From an uncultured Verrucomicrobiota bacterium (lineage in GTDB: Bacteria; Verrucomicrobiota; Kiritimatiellia; RFP12; UBA1067): DNA of 8,301 bases. Under the pieces are notes generated by a model. The model was not told where the DNA came from, did no database searches, and saw only the letters and a program-made list of their open reading frames with translations. The DNA lies in assembly GCA_937901395.1 (NCBI GenBank), contig CALCDB010000158.1, positions 1 through 8,301 of the forward strand. The letters run 5' to 3'. A program made the translations under genes and the position numbers. This document shows positions 6,513 through 8,301 of the stretch, piece after piece (the first letter of the stretch is position 1; each line of letters begins with the position of its first letter).

Positions 6513-7793
6513 ATGAAGGGACCGCTTCGCATAGGTGTGATAGGTTTGGGTCAGCGCGGATCTGACGCGGTGAGAGTGCTTTCGCTACTCAAGGGCGTGG
6601 AGGTAACGGCGCTTTGCGATATCCACCCGGAACGCGTCGCCTTGCGTCAACGCTGGTTGAGGGAAAATCGAAAGTTCACTTCGCCATTGGAGTTTTCTGG
6701 CGCCGAGGGATGGAAGGCGCTTTGCGAAGCCGATGTCGATCTCGTCTATAGCGCCACGCCTTGGTCGCTTCATGTGCCAATCGCGCTATATGCGATGGAA
6801 TGCGGCAAGCATGTGGCGAGTGAAGTTCCGGCTGCATTCACCATTGATGATTGTTGGCGCCTCGTGGAAACTTCGGAGCGAACGAAGCGCCAATGCATAC
6901 AATTGGAGAATTGCGTTTATGGTGAAGTGGAACTGCTTACGGAACGGATGATTCGCGAAGGGCTCTTCGGCGAACTCAAGCACGCGGAATGCGCATATAT
7001 CCACGATCTCCGCGAATGGTGCTATCAAGATTTCAAGATGTCCGAAACCGATTATTGCAAGACTGGATATTGGAACGATTGGCGACTTAAGTGGGATGCC
7101 GCGCACAAGGGCAACCAATATCCGACGCATGGGCTAATGCCGGTATGTCGTTACCTGAATGTGAATCGTGGGGATAGATTGGATTATCTCGTTTCACTGG
7201 AATGCGATCAGTTCGGCTTTGAGGAGTATGGCAGCTTGCGCGATAAGAACCGCAAGCGAGCGCGCACCAAGGTAGCGATGGGCGATATGAACACGACGCT
7301 CGTGAGAACGGTGAAAGGCAGGAGCATTCTCATTCAACACGATGTATCGAGTCCACGCCCATATTCGCGCATCAATCTACTCTCGGGTACACGCGGAACG
7401 CTTAAGGATTATCCGCTTGAGATCGCCTTGGCGAAAGCGCCTGGCGCCCCCGCGCACAAGTGGATGGACAAGGCGGAAACCGAACGCATCAAGAAGCGTT
7501 ATATGCATCCGCTTTGGAAAGAAGCCGGCAAGTATGCGAAGTTGGTTGGCGGACATGGCGGAATGGACTTCTTGATGATCCTTCGGCTTTGCCGGGCATT
7601 GAAGCGTGGCGAGCTGTTCGATCAGGATGTGTATGATTTGGCCACTACCTGTTCCATCTGCGAATTGAGCGAGCGTTCGGTTCGCAATCATTCCGCACCG
7701 CAGGATATCCCCGATTGGACGCGTGGGAAGTGGAAGCGACGCACGCCGAACGAGATTGGGCTTGCGGACATTAAAAATTTTTGTCAGCTTTAG
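6513..7793 (+). CDS. GH109-like NAD-dependent glycosidase (Gfo/Idh/MocA family), probable alpha-N-acetylgalactosaminidase
   Basis: GH109 enzymes cleave alpha-N-acetylgalactosamine (and related) bonds by an oxidation-elimination-reduction route on a tightly held NAD. The 426-residue protein opens with the Rossmann motif GVIGLGQRG (8-16) and the acidic D36 at the end of the second strand. SEVPAAFT (103-110) replaces the EKP of ordinary oxidoreductases, as is usual in this family. E132 in LEN, Y162 in YIHD, R191 in WR, and Y203 and H206 in YPTHG match, as far as I recall, the active-site set of the Elizabethkingia enzyme, with nearly the same spacing. VGGHGGMDF (345-353) and LFDQDVYD (368-375) are further family signatures. 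No signal or Tat peptide is present, so it should act in the cytoplasm on imported oligosaccharides. The start has a GGGA element at 6502-6505 and lies 17 bases after mnmE, so it is probably in the same transcript. The exact sugar is uncertain. Confidence 0.85.
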   Translation: MKGPLRIGVIGLGQRGSDAVRVLSLLKGVEVTALCDIHPERVALRQRWLRENRKFTSPLEFSGAEGWKALCEADVDLVYSATPWSLHVPIALYAMECGKHVASEVPAAFTIDDCWRLVETSERTKRQCIQLENCVYGEVELLTERMIREGLFGELKHAECAYIHDLREWCYQDFKMSETDYCKTGYWNDWRLKWDAAHKGNQYPTHGLMPVCRYLNVNRGDRLDYLVSLECDQFGFEEYGSLRDKNRKRARTKVAMGDMNTTLVRTVKGRSILIQHDVSSPRPYSRINLLSGTRGTLKDYPLEIALAKAPGAPAHKWMDKAETERIKKRYMHPLWKEAGKYAKLVGGHGGMDFLMILRLCRALKRGELFDQDVYDLATTCSICELSERSVRNHSAPQDIPDWTRGKWKRRTPNEIGLADIKNFCQL

Positions 7794-7814
7794 TTCGTTA
7801 ATTCACCTAACTTA

Positions 7815-7843
7815 TTGTGGGCGTCAATGGTGATGCCCAACAA
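7815..7843 (+). other. Hairpin between the GH109-like gene and the His-rich gene
   Basis: An 8-pair stem (TGGGCGTC at 7818-7825 with GATGCCCA at 7832-7839, including one G-T wobble) closes a 6-base loop. Three outer pairs (TTG 7815-7817 with CAA 7841-7843) add on with one bulged A. It lies 21 bases after the GH109-like stop. No T-run follows on either strand, so it may be a processing or mRNA-stability element, a weak terminator, or part of the leader of the next gene. The arms resemble the hairpin at 8222-8244. Confidence 0.45.
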
Positions 7844-7868
7844 CATAAAAGAAAGTGAAGGTGAAACT

Positions 7869-8201
7869 ATGAACAAGATGATTAAAGTAATTGCGGTGAT
7901 GTTCGTTTGTGCGCTCATGGGCGGCAATGTACTGGCGGCCGGTAATAAGGCAGCGGTGCGCCACGATAGGCAACATCAAGTTCAGCAACAAAAGGCAAGG
8001 CAACAAAAGGTAGTGCATAAAGCCGTGAACAATAGGCGAGTTCAGCAACATCATAAGGCAAAGCAGGTAATTCACCATAATGTAGTGAATCACAATATCG
8101 TGCATCGTGATGTGGTTGAAGTTCACCATATTGATGATCATGATGATGAGGTTGGCTATTGGGCTTTGTTTGCGGCGATTCTCGGTTTGGCGATAAACTG
8201 A
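7869..8201 (+). CDS. Small exported histidine-rich protein of unknown function
   Basis: This 110-residue protein matches no family that I recognise. Residues 1-23 form a clear Sec signal peptide: positive MNKMIK, a hydrophobic core, and a likely cut after A23 (VLA/AG). The mature part is polar and holds all 12 histidines (H32, H36, H50, H61, H62, H69, H70, H75, H79, H86, H87, H91), many Gln and Lys residues, and an acidic cluster IDDHDDE at 88-94. A 20-residue unit starting VQQ appears to be repeated at V38 and V58. The end is a hydrophobic tail from about G96 to N110, perhaps a membrane or outer-membrane anchor. ATG 7869 is favoured because GAAGGTG at 7857-7863 sits 5 bases before it and the signal peptide starts there; a TTG at 7815 would add 18 residues inside a hairpin. 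Metal binding or buffering is a guess from the histidines. It appears to be its own unit between two hairpins. Confidence 0.7.
   Translation: MNKMIKVIAVMFVCALMGGNVLAAGNKAAVRHDRQHQVQQQKARQQKVVHKAVNNRRVQQHHKAKQVIHHNVVNHNIVHRDVVEVHHIDDHDDEVGYWALFAAILGLAIN
7980..8099 (+). repeat. Two imperfect 60-base units within the His-rich gene
   Basis: GTTCAGCAACA occurs at 7980-7990 and again at 8040-8050, exactly 60 bases apart, and each copy is followed by a similar AAGGCAA stretch. In protein terms this is a 20-residue unit (VQQ...KA...V.H...VN) present twice, with more His in the second copy. It suggests internal duplication followed by drift. Confidence 0.5.
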
Positions 8202-8221
8202 TGGTGCAGTTTAATTCCATA

Positions 8222-8244
8222 GGGGTGGGCGCGATGCCCACCCC
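8222..8244 (+). terminator. GC-rich hairpin, probable terminator of the His-rich gene
   Basis: A perfect 9-pair stem, GGGGTGGGC (8222-8230) with GCCCACCCC (8236-8244), closes a 5-base loop GCGAT, 20 bases after the stop codon. It is followed only by CTTAAA, so the T tract is weak; position and stability are the main support. Confidence 0.6.
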
Positions 8245-8258
8245 CTTAAAGCAATACC

Positions 8259-8291
8259 GACACATTGGGCGGACTATAGGGACACTTGGGC
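8259..8291 (+). repeat. Short imperfect direct repeat at the window end
   Basis: GACACATTGGGC (8259-8270) and GACACTTGGGC (8281-8291) differ by one inserted A and start 22 bases apart. The two copies lie just after the hairpin and could be a regulator-binding pair for the next gene, or chance. Nothing else was recognised between 8245 and 8301. Confidence 0.3.
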
Positions 8292-8301
8292 TTTTTGATA
8301 C

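Noticed and set aside
6513..7793. Plain sugar or inositol dehydrogenase
   Set aside because: EVPA in place of EKP, YPTHG, and the E/Y/R/Y/H set match GH109 better than ordinary dehydrogenases.
7980..8100. CRISPR-like repeats
   Set aside because: Only two diverged units in a coding frame, with no spacer pattern or cas genes.
1..8301. tRNA or rRNA genes, insertion sequences, phage genes
   Set aside because: No cloverleaf, rRNA segment, transposase motif or terminal inverted repeats were seen on either strand.

Overview
The window reads as bacterial chromosome. Seven protein genes lie on the + strand, and none is supported on the - strand. The gene set points to a member of the PVC group (Kiritimatiellota, Lentisphaerota or Verrucomicrobiota), probably a glycan degrader. 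The clues are a ROK-like kinase beside a NahK-type amino-sugar kinase, a GH109-type NAD-dependent glycosidase, and a CPA2 antiporter fused to a PTS EIIA-like domain. The phylum is an inference from protein style; there is no rRNA gene or marker set here to prove it.

Layout. Positions 1-333 hold the 3' end of an AMP-forming acyl ligase/acyl-CoA synthetase. A promoter with a perfect TATAAT then drives a two-gene unit, 421-1788 (ROK-like kinase) and 1792-2823 (N-acetylhexosamine 1-kinase-like), which ends at a strong hairpin. A second unit, 2936-7793, contains the antiporter-EIIA fusion, mnmE (its start overlaps the antiporter stop by one base) and a GH109-like glycosidase 17 bases further on. 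A small secreted histidine-rich protein (7869-8201) follows, with one hairpin before it and one after it. The last 100 bases contain the second hairpin and a short imperfect direct repeat, but no gene that I can see.

How the genes may work together. The GH109-like enzyme could free N-acetylgalactosamine from oligosaccharides in the cytoplasm. The NahK-like kinase could phosphorylate the free amino sugar at C1, and the ROK-like protein could act on a related sugar or serve as a sensor. This fits mucin or other host-glycan use, but it is inferred from families. MnmE modifies the wobble uridine of tRNA and is a housekeeping gene. The antiporter carries a phosphorylatable EIIA-type histidine, so ion exchange may be tied to PTS-like phosphate or nitrogen signalling.

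The most striking DNA-level signal is a sharp change in base composition inside the ROK-like gene near 1531-1575. By hand count, GC at third codon positions falls from about 95% to about 57% while the reading frame and protein family stay intact. This suggests a recombination or transfer border, or an assembly join between two related genomes. The most promising protein-level items are the antiporter-EIIA fusion with its unrecognised middle domain, and the His-rich exported protein.
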